Assembly: GCF_001879695.1 (NCBI RefSeq)
Contig: NZ_MNBL01000084.1
Coordinates: 1-64,000 of the forward strand
Length of the DNA: 64,000 bases
Direction: 5' to 3'
Origin: Nioella sediminis
GTDB taxonomy: Bacteria; Pseudomonadota; Alphaproteobacteria; Rhodobacterales; Rhodobacteraceae
Part shown: positions 1 through 8,604 of the stretch, one piece after another
Layout: each line of letters begins with the position of its first letter
Position numbering within the stretch: the first letter of the stretch is position 1
Translations under genes and position numbers: made by a program
Notes under the pieces: model-generated
The model's database searches: none
Seen by the model: only the letters and a program-made list of their open reading frames with translations
Told to the model about the DNA's origin: nothing

Positions 1-2115
1 CGGGTGCGCGCGGGCCATGTGATCACCGCAACGGGGGCCATCGAACGCGGCCTCGTCTTCGGCAATAACGACCGGCCCGGCGTCATGCTGGCCTCTGCCG
101 TGCAGGCCTACGTCAACCGATACGGCGTCGCCCCCGGCAAGCGGGCTGTGCTCTTTACCAACAACAATTCCGCTTACGCGGTGGCCGCCGATCTGGCGGC
201 GGCGGGGGTCGAGGTGAGGGCCATCGTCGACAGCCGTGATGCGGTGCCCGACGAGGCGCGGGCGATCGTGCCCGGCATCGAGATCATGGCCGGAAAATGC
301 GTGACCGAGGCACAGGGCGCACGGCAGATCCGTAGCGTGGCCGTCGCCGCGAAAACCGGCGGCTCGGCGCGGATCATTTCCTGCGATCTGCTGGCCATGT
401 CGGGCGGCTGGAACCCCACGGTGCACCTCTGGTCCCAGTCCCGCAGCACGCTGCGTTATGACGACCAGCTTGCAACCTTCCTGCCCGACACGCCCGCGCA
501 GGCTGTCAGCGCCGCAGGCGCGGCCACTGGCGCGCTCACCCTGCACGATGCGCTGCGCTCCGGCGCCGAGGCCGCCGCGAAGATAACGGGCACGCAAAAC
601 CCGGACATCCCCGACGCCCCCGACCTGCTCTATTCCATCGAGCCGCTCTGGCGGGTGGAGACCGCGAAGGGCAAGGCCTTCCTCGACCTGCAAAACGACG
701 TGACCGTGGACGACATCCACCTCGCCCTGCGCGAAGGCTATTCCAATGTCGAGCACGTCAAGCGCTACACCACCGGCGGCATGGGCTTCGATCAGGGAAA
801 GACCGGCAATATCAACATCATCGGCACCGTGGCGCTGGCGCAGGGGCTGGCGATGGAGCAGGTCGGAACCACCACCTTCCGCGCGCCCTATACGCCCGTC
901 TCCTTCGGGGCCATCGGCGGCCTGCGCGAGGGAACCGTCGCGCTACCCTACCGGCACACGCCGATCACCGAATGGAACCTCGCCCAGGGCGCCTTCATGT
1001 ACGAGGCCGGCGCCCGCTGGCGCAGGCCGGGCTATTTCCCGCGCGCGGGCGAAGGCTTGCAGGAGGCCACCAATCGCGAATGCCGGGCGGTGCGCTTTGG
1101 CGTGGGCGTCTATGACGGCTCCCCCCTCGGCACGTTCGAGCTGAAGGGCCGCGACGTGGGCCGCTTCCTTGACTACCTCTACAGCAATGTCATGTCCTCG
1201 CTGAAACCAGGCAACGGGCGCTATGGGCTGATGCTGTCCGATGACGGGCTGATCATGGATGACGGCGTGTGCTTCCGCCTGGATGAGCATCGCTGGATCA
1301 TCTCGACCTCCACCGGCCATGCCGACGCGATCAACGGCCATATGGAGGAGATGCTGCAAACCCGTTTCCCCGGCTGGAACGTCTTCATCACCACCGTCAC
1401 CAGCCAGTGGAACAACGCCACGATCTGCGGCCCGAAGGCGCGGGAGGTGATGGCGGCGCTCGGCACCGATATCGACCTCTCGCCGGAGGCCTTCCCCTTC
1501 ATGACCGTCCGAGACGGCACCGTGGCAGGCCTGCCCGCCCGCGTGGTGCGCGTCAGTTTCACCGGGGAACTGTCTTTCGAAGTGAACGTGGCCCCCCGCC
1601 ATATGCGCGCGCTATGGGCGAAGGTGATGGAGGCAGGCGCCCCCTTTGGCATCCTGCCCGTGGGGTCGGAGGCGAGCCATGTTCTGCGCGTCGAAAAGGG
1701 CTTCCTGTCGCTCGGGCACGAGGTTGACGGAACCGTTGACGCCTATGATCTGGGCATGGGGTGGGCGATGTCGAAGAAGAAGCCCGATTACCTAGGCAAA
1801 CGCGCAGTCCATATCCGGCGCGATGGGGGCGGGCCAAGGCGCGAGTTGGTCGGCGTGATCCCCGAGCCCGACCGCCAGATCCCCGAAGGCGCACCGCTGA
1901 CACCGGGCGGACGAAAGGAAAAGACCGAAGGGTTTGTCACCGCCTGCGTCTGGAGCGTGGTGCATGAACGATGGGTCGGGCTTGCGCTGTTGGACAACGG
2001 CCATGCCCGCCACGGCGAAACCGCGCATGTGCGGCTGAAGGGCGGCGAAGTGATCCCGGTTCGGGTCACGGCGCCCTGCCACTACGACCCCGATGGCGAC
2101 AAGCTGAGGTCCTGA
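1..2115 (+). CDS. soxA: Sarcosine oxidase alpha subunit, 5'-truncated by window edge
   Basis: Large subunit of heterotetrameric sarcosine oxidase, which oxidatively demethylates sarcosine to glycine and passes the one-carbon unit to tetrahydrofolate in the cytoplasm. The reading frame is open from the first base, so the start lies outside the window; about 704 residues remain of a family length near 1,000. The first ~190 residues are the end of the NAD/FAD-binding part (ITATGAIERG, then LAMSGGWNP typical of this subunit). A middle segment carries GGMGFDQGKTGNIN, and residues ~350-700 form the GcvT-type aminomethyltransferase domain with its C-terminal barrel. soxG follows after 3 bp, so the canonical soxBDAG operon very probably continues upstream. 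Identification is by recognised family sequence. Confidence 0.95.
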   Translation, partial: RVRAGHVITATGAIERGLVFGNNDRPGVMLASAVQAYVNRYGVAPGKRAVLFTNNNSAYAVAADLAAAGVEVRAIVDSRDAVPDEARAIVPGIEIMAGKCVTEAQGARQIRSVAVAAKTGGSARIISCDLLAMSGGWNPTVHLWSQSRSTLRYDDQLATFLPDTPAQAVSAAGAATGALTLHDALRSGAEAAAKITGTQNPDIPDAPDLLYSIEPLWRVETAKGKAFLDLQNDVTVDDIHLALREGYSNVEHVKRYTTGGMGFDQGKTGNINIIGTVALAQGLAMEQVGTTTFRAPYTPVSFGAIGGLREGTVALPYRHTPITEWNLAQGAFMYEAGARWRRPGYFPRAGEGLQEATNRECRAVRFGVGVYDGSPLGTFELKGRDVGRFLDYLYSNVMSSLKPGNGRYGLMLSDDGLIMDDGVCFRLDEHRWIISTSTGHADAINGHMEEMLQTRFPGWNVFITTVTSQWNNATICGPKAREVMAALGTDIDLSPEAFPFMTVRDGTVAGLPARVVRVSFTGELSFEVNVAPRHMRALWAKVMEAGAPFGILPVGSEASHVLRVEKGFLSLGHEVDGTVDAYDLGMGWAMSKKKPDYLGKRAVHIRRDGGGPRRELVGVIPEPDRQIPEGAPLTPGGRKEKTEGFVTACVWSVVHERWVGLALLDNGHARHGETAHVRLKGGEVIPVRVTAPCHYDPDGDKLRS

Positions 2116-2118
2116 GCG

Positions 2119-2616
2119 ATGCCCTATGACGTGACATTCAAACGGCTGGAGACGCAGGCGCTTCTTGACCTGAAAGGCCCGCAAGAGGCACTTGGGGCTT
2201 GGGCAGGCAACGCGCTGCCGCCCTTCCCCGACCGGCCCAACTCGAAAACCGAGGCCGGGGGCGTGACGCTGATGTTCATCGGCCCCGACCACTGGTTGCT
2301 GCGCGCCGATCTGGACCATGAAGCCCCTTTGGAAACAGCCCTTCGTCCCGCCGAGGCCCCGCCGGAAATCTCCCTCGTCCGGGTCTCTGACACGCTCGCG
2401 TGGTTCCGCATCACCGGGCCGGACGCGTCGGAAGTCATGGCTGTGGCCTGCCCGATGGACCTGCACGACAGCCGCTTCGGCCCCGAGGCCGCGAGCTTTA
2501 CCGAGGCCTTCGCTCTCAGGGCGCTTGTCACCCGTTGTAAAGGCGGGTTCGATGTGGCGGTTGAACAGAGTTTCGGGCCGATGGTGACGGATTGCCTCGC
2601 GCGGATCACCGCCTGA
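2119..2616 (+). CDS. soxG: Sarcosine oxidase gamma subunit
   Basis: 165-residue small subunit of heterotetrameric sarcosine oxidase. It is related to the GcvT fold but has no catalytic site of its own in known enzymes, where it packs against the alpha subunit. Sequence cues are the early ALGAWAGNALPP segment, LMFIGPDHWLL and a weak GcvT-like repeat. The ATG lies 3 bp after the soxA stop, consistent with translational coupling and with last position in the operon. The protein is at the short end for the family (about 165-200 aa), with no sign of truncation. The next genes are on the opposite strand. Confidence 0.9.
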   Translation: MPYDVTFKRLETQALLDLKGPQEALGAWAGNALPPFPDRPNSKTEAGGVTLMFIGPDHWLLRADLDHEAPLETALRPAEAPPEISLVRVSDTLAWFRITGPDASEVMAVACPMDLHDSRFGPEAASFTEAFALRALVTRCKGGFDVAVEQSFGPMVTDCLARITA

Positions 2617-2701
2617 GCCAGCCAATGAAAGCGCGCGCAGAGCGCACCGATCCAGCGCCTCGGGGCAGGGGGCGGATCTGCGGTCCGCGATCCTGCCGGG
2701 C

Positions 2702-2716
2702 GGCCCGTTGCGGGCC
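2702..2716. terminator. Possible stem-loop between convergent soxG and Rieske gene
   Basis: A 6-bp GC arm (GGCCCG), a 3-base loop and the matching CGGGCC lie in the 117-bp gap between two convergent genes. There is no clear U-tract on either strand, so function as a bidirectional terminator is inferred from position only. Confidence 0.3.
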
Positions 2717-2733
2717 ACCTTTCGAGGCAGCTG

Positions 2734-3048
2734 TCAGATTCTCACCTGCACTATTCCATCCAGAACCCGCGCCTCCAGCACCCGCATCGGCCGCGTCGCA
2801 GGCGCCGCCACGGGCCGCCCGTCGCGCACGTCGAACGCGCCCTGATGCAGCGGGCATTCGATGACATGGCCGTCGAAATACCCGTCGCACAGATCCGCCC
2901 CGCCGTGATTGCAGAGCGCCAGCGAAGCATAAACCCCGCTCGGTGTGTCATAGACTGCGATCAAGCGTCGCCCGACCTCCACCCGCGTGACCCAGTTCTT
3001 CTCCAGATCCGCCACCGCGATCACATCGCGCCAGTCCTTGCCACTCAT
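2734..3048 (-). CDS. Rieske [2Fe-2S] ferredoxin-type protein
   Basis: 104-residue single-domain Rieske protein, the electron-transfer type that feeds oxygenases. The cluster ligands are Cys46-x-His48 and Cys65-x-x-His68 (CNHGGADLC and CPLHQGAFD). The frame extends upstream inside the neighbouring gene, but the ATG at 3048 gives a compact Rieske domain and overlaps the desaturase stop by 4 bp (ATGA type), the expected coupling. Its likely partner is the co-transcribed membrane di-iron desaturase. The Rieske oxygenase at 6.4 kb is a second possible partner. Confidence 0.85.
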   Translation of the reverse strand: MSGKDWRDVIAVADLEKNWVTRVEVGRRLIAVYDTPSGVYASLALCNHGGADLCDGYFDGHVIECPLHQGAFDVRDGRPVAAPATRPMRVLEARVLDGIVQVRI

Positions 3049-3983
3049 CCCCGTGCCTCGCGGATCTGGCGCAGGATGTCGAGATGCGCGCCGAGATAGC
3101 CGCGCGGCTCCACATGGATGTGGTCGCGCAGTTTCTCGTGCAGGCGCGGCAGGGCGTGATAGGGCACCGAGGCCACGTAGTGATGTTCGGCGTGGTAGTT
3201 CATGTTCCAGCACAGGAACCGCCAGGGGGCGGAGACGAGGTTGGTGCGGGTGTTGTCGCTCATCTGCGCCACCGTCGGGCGGCCCACATGCTCGGTCATT
3301 CGGATGAAGCGCATCACCGGTTCGCCAAGGAACAGCGGGATGATCCAGTACCAGATCAGCCCCCACCAACCGGTCAGCGCCATACCCGCGAAGATCACCG
3401 CATAGACGCCCAGCATCATCCGCGCGTCCCAATAGACGGCGGCATATTCCTCCTTCGGGATGAAACGCTTTTCGACGTCGGAAAGCCGCCCGCTGGCGTG
3501 GCGGAGCACCTCGGTGAACTTGGACCGCCAGTAGGGAATGGCAGAGAGATACCACAGGTATTCGCCATAGGTTTTCGGCATCGGGATCTGTTCCGGGTCC
3601 TGCCCGGTCAGCTGTGTATAGGTGTGGTGGTCGCAATGCTCGTACCGGAAGAAGCGGTGCGGAAGCAGGATGATCAGCCCGCAGATCTGGCCCACGATAT
3701 CGTTCAGTTTCCGTGTCCGGAACACGGTGTAATGCACGCATTCATGTTGCAGCGAGAAGTGGTGCACCAGAACGATGCCTTGCAGGAACATCGCGGGCCA
3801 GATCAGCCAGCTGTCCCAGGCCAGCGCGATCAGCGTGGTGGTGCCCGCCAGCACCAGCACCCAAAGCGCCAGCCGGCGCAGGGCGGGGCCGTCGGATCGT
3901 TGCATGAAGGATTTGAGCTCGTCCCGGGTCAGCTTGCCCTCTGCAAGCGCCTGGGTCAGGGGCGTGACAATGCCTTGTGTCAT
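3045..3983 (-). CDS. Membrane fatty-acid-desaturase family di-iron enzyme
   Basis: Integral membrane di-iron oxygenase of the fatty acid desaturase superfamily (312 aa from the ATG at 3983). The three histidine boxes are visible: HHFSLQHECVH, HCDHHTYTQ and NYHAEHHYVASVPYH. Hydrophobic stretches between them fit two membrane hairpins (for example LVLAGTTTLIALAW and MMLGVYAVIFAGMALTGWWG). An upstream in-frame ATG at 4052 would add 23 residues of poor character, so 3983 is preferred, although no strong Shine-Dalgarno sequence precedes it. The gene overlaps the Rieske ferredoxin start, suggesting a two-component oxygenase. The substrate cannot be read from the sequence: a lipid, terpenoid or hydroxylated small molecule are all possible. 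Confidence 0.85.
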   Translation of the reverse strand: MTQGIVTPLTQALAEGKLTRDELKSFMQRSDGPALRRLALWVLVLAGTTTLIALAWDSWLIWPAMFLQGIVLVHHFSLQHECVHYTVFRTRKLNDIVGQICGLIILLPHRFFRYEHCDHHTYTQLTGQDPEQIPMPKTYGEYLWYLSAIPYWRSKFTEVLRHASGRLSDVEKRFIPKEEYAAVYWDARMMLGVYAVIFAGMALTGWWGLIWYWIIPLFLGEPVMRFIRMTEHVGRPTVAQMSDNTRTNLVSAPWRFLCWNMNYHAEHHYVASVPYHALPRLHEKLRDHIHVEPRGYLGAHLDILRQIREARG

Positions 3984-4149
3984 TGTTGGTGGTCCATGAG
4001 TTCTGCCGGTGCCGGGGGCCGCAAGGGGCGCCATCTCGGGCATGACCGGCACCGGAGACGGGAGTGCTCCGCACCATGGGGCCGCCTCACACCGGCCCCA
4101 TTACCTATTGATTATGGGGCCGCCCGCGATTCTGGCAAGCCCCCTGCCG

Positions 4150-5235
4150 CTACCCGGTGGCGCGCAGGCCGATATCCCGGTCTGGCGCGGCGAAGAGCGC
4201 CGCGGCGCAGGGATAGCGGGCGAGTATCGCGGGCCCCTCGGGCAGACGCTCGGCGCGGAAGACGCCCTCTTCCCACAGGGTCACGCCATCGACCTCGATC
4301 GTGGGGTCGAAGATGTTCCAGCTGATCTCGCCCGGCGCATAGGTGCCGCAGGTGTGGAAATGCAGGATGCGCGGATTGCCGAAGGCCGCGCCGCCCCACC
4401 GTTCGTAGTTCTGGCGCATGTCCCAGGGATAGCCGCAGCCGGGATGAATGCCCGCATGCCAGGAATGGACGAAATCGCGGTCAATCCCGAACATCGACGA
4501 CACCCGGTCATATTGCGCATTGGCGCGGGCGACATCCGCCGGTTCGCCCTCGAACCCGGTCAGGCGACCGTTCTCCATCAGGGCAAAAACCGGTGCGCCG
4601 AATTCGGGCGAATAGTCGTCGTAATACTTCGAACCGGTGCCGGTCAGAAAGCTCATCGCCGCGCGGCCCGAGAAACTATGGGCGGGCACCGGGGTAAAGA
4701 CCGACATGGGAAAACGCAGGATCGTTGTGTCGCCCTCTGGCGTCAGGTTCATTTCGGGCCGCCCGGTGATCTCGGTCCCCAATGGGCAGGTGATCCGCAC
4801 ATGTTCCGCCCGGTCCAGCGTCTCGTTCACGGCGGCTTTTAATTCTAGAAACGCCGCGTGATGGCCATTTGCGAAGCCCGACCCGAACAGATCGCGCGAG
4901 AGCGCGAAGCTGACGATGATTGTCTTGCCCTGCGGCATGTCGGAAAACCGCAGTTGATCGCCAAGCCGTGCGAGGAAGACGATGATGTCGGCCGCTTCGA
5001 ACCGGGCCAGCAAGTCCGGCGGCAGGTGCGGGTTGTCGGGGTTGAACCCCACGTCGACCGCATCGACCCGAAGCCCGAGGCGTTCGGCGGCTCGGGAAAC
5101 GATGCTGACGGCATCGGCATCGAAATAGCCATATTCAGGCGGCTCATAGGCAACGAGCAGCCTGTCACCCGCCGCCGCATGGGCGCAATTGCGCAGCAGG
5201 TTGAGCGCACCTTTTTCCGGGGACGGGGTCGGCAT
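4150..5235 (-). CDS. M29 aminopeptidase/NicX-like metalloenzyme
   Basis: 361-residue protein resembling the family of M29 leucyl aminopeptidases (aminopeptidase T). That family also contains NicX, the 2,5-dihydroxypyridine ring-cleaving dioxygenase. Cues are an N-terminal alpha/beta domain (GDRLLVAYEPPEYGYFDADAV), IGREV-like segments replaced by ITGRPEMNLTPEGDT, and a C-terminal half with HAGIHPGCGYPWD and the His pair in LHFHTCGT as candidate metal ligands. It is divergent from the LysR gene at 5356 and shares a 120-bp promoter region holding a LysR-type dyad. With Rieske and desaturase neighbours, a role in ring or amide cleavage in a small oxidative pathway is a guess. Family-level placement is moderately sure; the reaction is unknown. 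Confidence 0.6.
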   Translation of the reverse strand: MPTPSPEKGALNLLRNCAHAAAGDRLLVAYEPPEYGYFDADAVSIVSRAAERLGLRVDAVDVGFNPDNPHLPPDLLARFEAADIIVFLARLGDQLRFSDMPQGKTIIVSFALSRDLFGSGFANGHHAAFLELKAAVNETLDRAEHVRITCPLGTEITGRPEMNLTPEGDTTILRFPMSVFTPVPAHSFSGRAAMSFLTGTGSKYYDDYSPEFGAPVFALMENGRLTGFEGEPADVARANAQYDRVSSMFGIDRDFVHSWHAGIHPGCGYPWDMRQNYERWGGAAFGNPRILHFHTCGTYAPGEISWNIFDPTIEVDGVTLWEEGVFRAERLPEGPAILARYPCAAALFAAPDRDIGLRATG

Positions 5236-5301
5236 CTGGTGGGCTCCTTTCCTGATCTACACCAAAAATGTTGACGGATCGTAAAGTCACTCTAACTTCC
5301 G

Positions 5302-5314
5302 TGAGTTGCACTCA
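5302..5314. promoter_or_regulatory. LysR-type operator (T-N11-A dyad)
   Basis: The perfect inverted repeat TGAGT-TGC-ACTCA fits the T-N11-A rule of LysR boxes. It lies 42 bp upstream of the LysR start at 5356 and 67 bp upstream of the divergent metalloenzyme start, the usual place for divergent auto- and target control. Binding is inferred. Confidence 0.6.
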
Positions 5315-5355
5315 GCTATTTGATTCCCGTAATGGGTGCCATTAGACTGACTTAT

Positions 5356-6294
5356 ATGATCATCAACCTTCCCTTCTCTGCCCTGCGTGCTTTCGAGGCG
5401 GTGGTGCGCCTGTCGGGCTTCTCTGCCGCCGCGCAGGAACTGGGCGTCAGCCAGAGCGCCGTCAGCCAGCATGTGAAGACCCTGGAGGAATGGCTGGGGC
5501 ATGAGCTGTTGATCCGTGGCGCCCGCAAATCGGAACCGACACGCGAAGGCGATCAGCTGGCCCGTGCAATCTCGGACGGGCTGGGGCGAATCTCGGACGT
5601 CTGCGCACAGCTACGAGACCGGACGCGATCGGAAAACACCATTGTCATCAGTTGTTTGCCGGGCTTTGCCTTTACATGGCTGTTCCCCCGCCTGCTCAAT
5701 TTCGACACCACGCATCCGCATCTGGCCGTGTCCATTGCGACGGATACCGGCCAGCACCCGTTTTCCGCCGCTGATGCCGATATCGGCATTCGATATGGTC
5801 TTGGTGACTACCCCGGTTTCCACGTGGATCACCTGATGCATGAATGCCTGACACCCGTCTGCGCCCCCGCATTGGTTGATGGCCCGCCCGGCCTGCACCG
5901 ATTGCAGGATCTGGCCCATCACACCCTGCTGCATGACGAAAACGAAAGCTTCGGCAATGCTGCCCCAACGTGGGACTTCTGGGCGCGGAACTGCGGCCTG
6001 ACCCTGCCGAAACCGGCCAAGTCACGACGCTTCGGGCAATCGAACCTCGTGGTTCAGGCGGCGATTCAGGGGATCGGTGTGGCGCTCGGGCGCAAGCCGC
6101 TGGTGATCGACGCGCTGCGCGACGGGCGGCTGGTGCGGCCATTCCCCGAGATTGCGCAGTCGCCGCTCTCCTATTGGCTGGTCCTGCGCCATGACCGGAT
6201 GGACAGCGCCAAGGTGCAAAGCTTCCTGTCATGGATCAGGTCCGAGGTCGCCTCGGAACCGGACCTGCCGGACGCTGTTTTGCCAATGAATTAG
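5356..6294 (+). CDS. LysR-family transcriptional regulator (GcvA-like)
   Basis: 312-residue LysR regulator. The N-terminal winged helix-turn-helix is clear: LPFSALRAFEAVVRLSGFSAAAQELGV followed by SQSAVSQHVKTLEEWLG. An effector domain fills residues ~95-300. The style (LPPLxALRAFEA opening) is that of GcvA-like regulators. Upstream in-frame ATGs at 5320 and 5332 exist, but 5356 gives the canonical N terminus. It probably controls the divergent metalloenzyme-desaturase-Rieske unit and perhaps the Rieske oxygenase just downstream on its own strand. Confidence 0.9.
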   Translation: MIINLPFSALRAFEAVVRLSGFSAAAQELGVSQSAVSQHVKTLEEWLGHELLIRGARKSEPTREGDQLARAISDGLGRISDVCAQLRDRTRSENTIVISCLPGFAFTWLFPRLLNFDTTHPHLAVSIATDTGQHPFSAADADIGIRYGLGDYPGFHVDHLMHECLTPVCAPALVDGPPGLHRLQDLAHHTLLHDENESFGNAAPTWDFWARNCGLTLPKPAKSRRFGQSNLVVQAAIQGIGVALGRKPLVIDALRDGRLVRPFPEIAQSPLSYWLVLRHDRMDSAKVQSFLSWIRSEVASEPDLPDAVLPMN

Positions 6295-6387
6295 CCTGCC
6301 TAATGGGGGCATTACCTCTGCCCCATGGCGCAACCCTGCGCCTTGCGGCAGGATGGGCCATCGCCACCCGAAGAAAGGACGCCACCC

Positions 6388-7407
6388 ATGTATCTGAGAA
6401 ACTGCTGGTATGTTGCCGCCTGGAGCAAGGATGTAGGCCGCGAGCTGAAGGCGGAGACCTTTCTGGGCGAGCGTATCGTGTTCTACCGCAAGGAAGACGG
6501 CAGCCCTGTGGCGCTGGAAAACGCCTGCCCGCATCGTAAACTGCCGCTGTCCAAGGGCAACCTGATCGGCGATACGGTGGAATGCGGCTATCATGGGCTG
6601 ACCTTCGATTGCACCGGCAAATGCACCGACAGCCCGACGCAGCGCGGCATGACCCCACGCCGGGCGGTGGTGAAATCCTACCCGGTGGTGGACCGCTACC
6701 GCTTCCTCTGGATCTGGATGGGCGACCCAGGCCTGGCCGATCCCGATACCATTTTCCCGATCCCCAATTTCGACGATCCCAACTGGGGCAAGACCGATGG
6801 CGGGGTCATGGATATCGACTGCCATTACCTGTGGGTCTGCGACAACCTGCTCGATCCCAGCCACGTCGCCTGGGTGCATGTCAGCTCCTTTGCGGGGGCG
6901 GGTACGGATGACGAGCCGCTCAATATCGACCGCCACGACAACGGCGTCGTCGTATCCCGCTGGATCGAGAACAAGCCGCCGTCGCCCTATTATGCAAAGC
7001 TGGTCCGCTTCGAGGGCGATTGCGACCGGCTCCAGCATTACGAAATGTGCATGCCCGCCATCGGGGTGAATAAATCGATCTACACGCCCGTCGGCACAGG
7101 GGGCTACGGCAAGCCGCAGGTGGAGCAAACCTTCGTCAACATCTCCTACAACTTCATGACCCCGATTGATGAGGACCGGACCCGCTATTTCTGGTTCCAG
7201 CACCGCAATGATCATGCGGAGGATCAGGCGATCTCGGACTACATGAATGACGGTGCGCGGATGGCCTTCCTGGAGGACAAGGAGGTTCTGGAAGAGGTTC
7301 ACAAGGGCATGAAGAATCCGGTGACTCCCCATATCGACCTTGGGCTCGATGCCGGGGCCAAGGCGTTTCGGCTGATGCTGGACCGGGCGATCAAGGCGGA
7401 AACCTGA
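6388..7407 (+). CDS. Rieske non-heme iron oxygenase (VanA-like O-demethylase type)
   Basis: 339-residue oxygenase component of the vanillate O-demethylase/aromatic ring-hydroxylating family, which demethylates or hydroxylates using O2 and electrons from a reductase. The Rieske ligands are Cys47-x-His49 and Cys66-x-x-His69. The mononuclear iron site is in NLLDPSHVAWVH (Asp156, His159, His164). The ATG at 6388 follows a good GAAAGGA ribosome site; the frame opens earlier, but the extra residues are not family-like. No dedicated reductase is adjacent. The ferredoxin at 2.7 kb might serve, although it is on the other strand. Confidence 0.9.
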   Translation: MYLRNCWYVAAWSKDVGRELKAETFLGERIVFYRKEDGSPVALENACPHRKLPLSKGNLIGDTVECGYHGLTFDCTGKCTDSPTQRGMTPRRAVVKSYPVVDRYRFLWIWMGDPGLADPDTIFPIPNFDDPNWGKTDGGVMDIDCHYLWVCDNLLDPSHVAWVHVSSFAGAGTDDEPLNIDRHDNGVVVSRWIENKPPSPYYAKLVRFEGDCDRLQHYEMCMPAIGVNKSIYTPVGTGGYGKPQVEQTFVNISYNFMTPIDEDRTRYFWFQHRNDHAEDQAISDYMNDGARMAFLEDKEVLEEVHKGMKNPVTPHIDLGLDAGAKAFRLMLDRAIKAET

Positions 7408-7414
7408 TGGCCGG

Positions 7415-7780
7415 TCATTCCAGATCGTAGATCACGCTGGTGCCGTTGGCATTTGTCCAGCGCAGGCGTGTGGCGCTGATCACCGTCAGACTGTTGCCAT
7501 TGCCGGTTTGGAACCGGTCCAGCGCAATCCGGTGGTAAGGCACCGGGGGCGAGGAATAACCCTGCCTTTGCAGCGTGATCATGTCCGGGCCGATCACACG
7601 CAGGATCTGACGCAGTTCCTGTCCGTCGGCCCATTGACCCAGATAGGTTCCCCCGGTGATGCTGACCTGTGCCGCGATGGTTCGCGTTGCGGGATGGTTT
7701 GGGAAGAGGTCGGCCTTTGCGGGAAACACCCCCAACAGGAAAGGCGCGAGCAGCAACTGGCGGCGGGTGGGACTGGGCAT
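7415..7780 (-). CDS. Small secreted protein of unknown function
   Basis: 121 residues. The N terminus MPSPTRRQLLLAPFLLGVFPAKA looks like an export signal, with a twin-arginine-like RRQLLL but no full Tat consensus. The rest is a small soluble domain with no motif I recognise. An AAAGG site precedes the ATG. It is convergent with the Rieske oxygenase, leaving 7 bp between stops. The function is unknown. Confidence 0.6.
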   Translation of the reverse strand: MPSPTRRQLLLAPFLLGVFPAKADLFPNHPATRTIAAQVSITGGTYLGQWADGQELRQILRVIGPDMITLQRQGYSSPPVPYHRIALDRFQTGNGNSLTVISATRLRWTNANGTSVIYDLE

Positions 7781-7941
7781 TTGCAGGGCCTTTCTCGGTT
7801 TGGGGTATGTGACAAGCCTAGGGGGCGGATGCCCGGCTGCGGATAGGGTCGATCCCCCAAACGGGGCTGTGGACCGCTAGGAAAACCCCGCCAGCGCAGG
7901 GCTGACGGGGCTGCATGACGCGGCTGCGCGCGGGGGGGTGG

Positions 7942-8274
7942 TCAGTCGTGATCGTCCTCCTCTTCGAGAATGCTGTAAGAGCTGCCGACGCTCGTACCCT
8001 CTTCCACAAGAACGCCACGGTTGTCGCCCACGATGCCTTGTCCGACGCTGATCTCGATCGGGGCGCCGATGGCCACGTTGCTGATGTCGGGCCAGGAGGG
8101 GCATCGAATGCGGAACGGGTGTTCGGTATGCGCCAGTTCCGGGCAATAGCGCGGCCCGGTATCGGCATTCGGGATGCCGGGATTGGCGACGTAGTCGTTC
8201 GGTCCGGTTGCGGATTGGGCAAGGGCAGGGGCGGCAGAAAGCGCCAGCAGGGCGGCAAGAATGTATTTGGTCAT
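7942..8274 (-). CDS. Small secreted acidic protein of unknown function
   Basis: 110 residues starting at the ATG at 8274 (GAAAGG upstream). MTKYILAALLALSAAPALAQ is a clear Sec signal peptide with an ALA-Q cleavage site. The mature part has two cysteines (RYCPEL, RCPSW) that could form a disulfide, and ends in an acidic tail (EEEDDHD). No family is recognised. It stands in line with the EF-hand and histidine kinase genes on the same strand. Confidence 0.65.
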   Translation of the reverse strand: MTKYILAALLALSAAPALAQSATGPNDYVANPGIPNADTGPRYCPELAHTEHPFRIRCPSWPDISNVAIGAPIEISVGQGIVGDNRGVLVEEGTSVGSSYSILEEEDDHD

Positions 8275-8367
8275 GGTGGGCCTTTCGGGTTGGGGCGGTG
8301 TCTGGGCAGAAGATAGCCGGGGCATCGGTCACCCTGGATGAGGGCGATCCCCCAATTGTCCCCTGGC

Positions 8368-8511
8368 CTATCCGGACCGCGCGCCGATGTTCCCGAAGGT
8401 CAGTGCAGAGGCGGGCATGCTGATGGCCAGCGTCACCGCGGCGGCAACGGGCAGCAGCACGGCAATGGCAAGGGTGGCGGTGAGCGTGGTCAGAGAGGAT
8501 GCGCGGTTCAT
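8368..8511 (-). CDS. Possible 47-residue membrane or secreted peptide
   Basis: A short frame coding for a hydrophobic stretch (TLTATLAIAVLLPVAAAVTL) with small flanks. The ATG at 8511 has an AGGGG site 9 bases upstream; an alternative ATG at 8532 lacks one. It sits between two secreted-protein genes on the same strand. Coding status rests on the ribosome site, the strand and the signal-like sequence, so it is tentative. Confidence 0.35.
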   Translation of the reverse strand: MNRASSLTTLTATLAIAVLLPVAAAVTLAISMPASALTFGNIGARSG

Positions 8512-8604
8512 GAGGTTCTGCCCCTGTTTCATGATGAAGCCGGGATCAGGGATACGGTGCCCATACCTGCCGGGGCACGGGTCCAATACCTCAGTCAGAC
8601 GGGG

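Noticed and set aside
3084-4325. 413-codon plus-strand open frame antisense to the desaturase
   Set aside because: It mirrors the high-GC codons of the true minus-strand gene, which has intact histidine boxes; the predicted protein has no family features.
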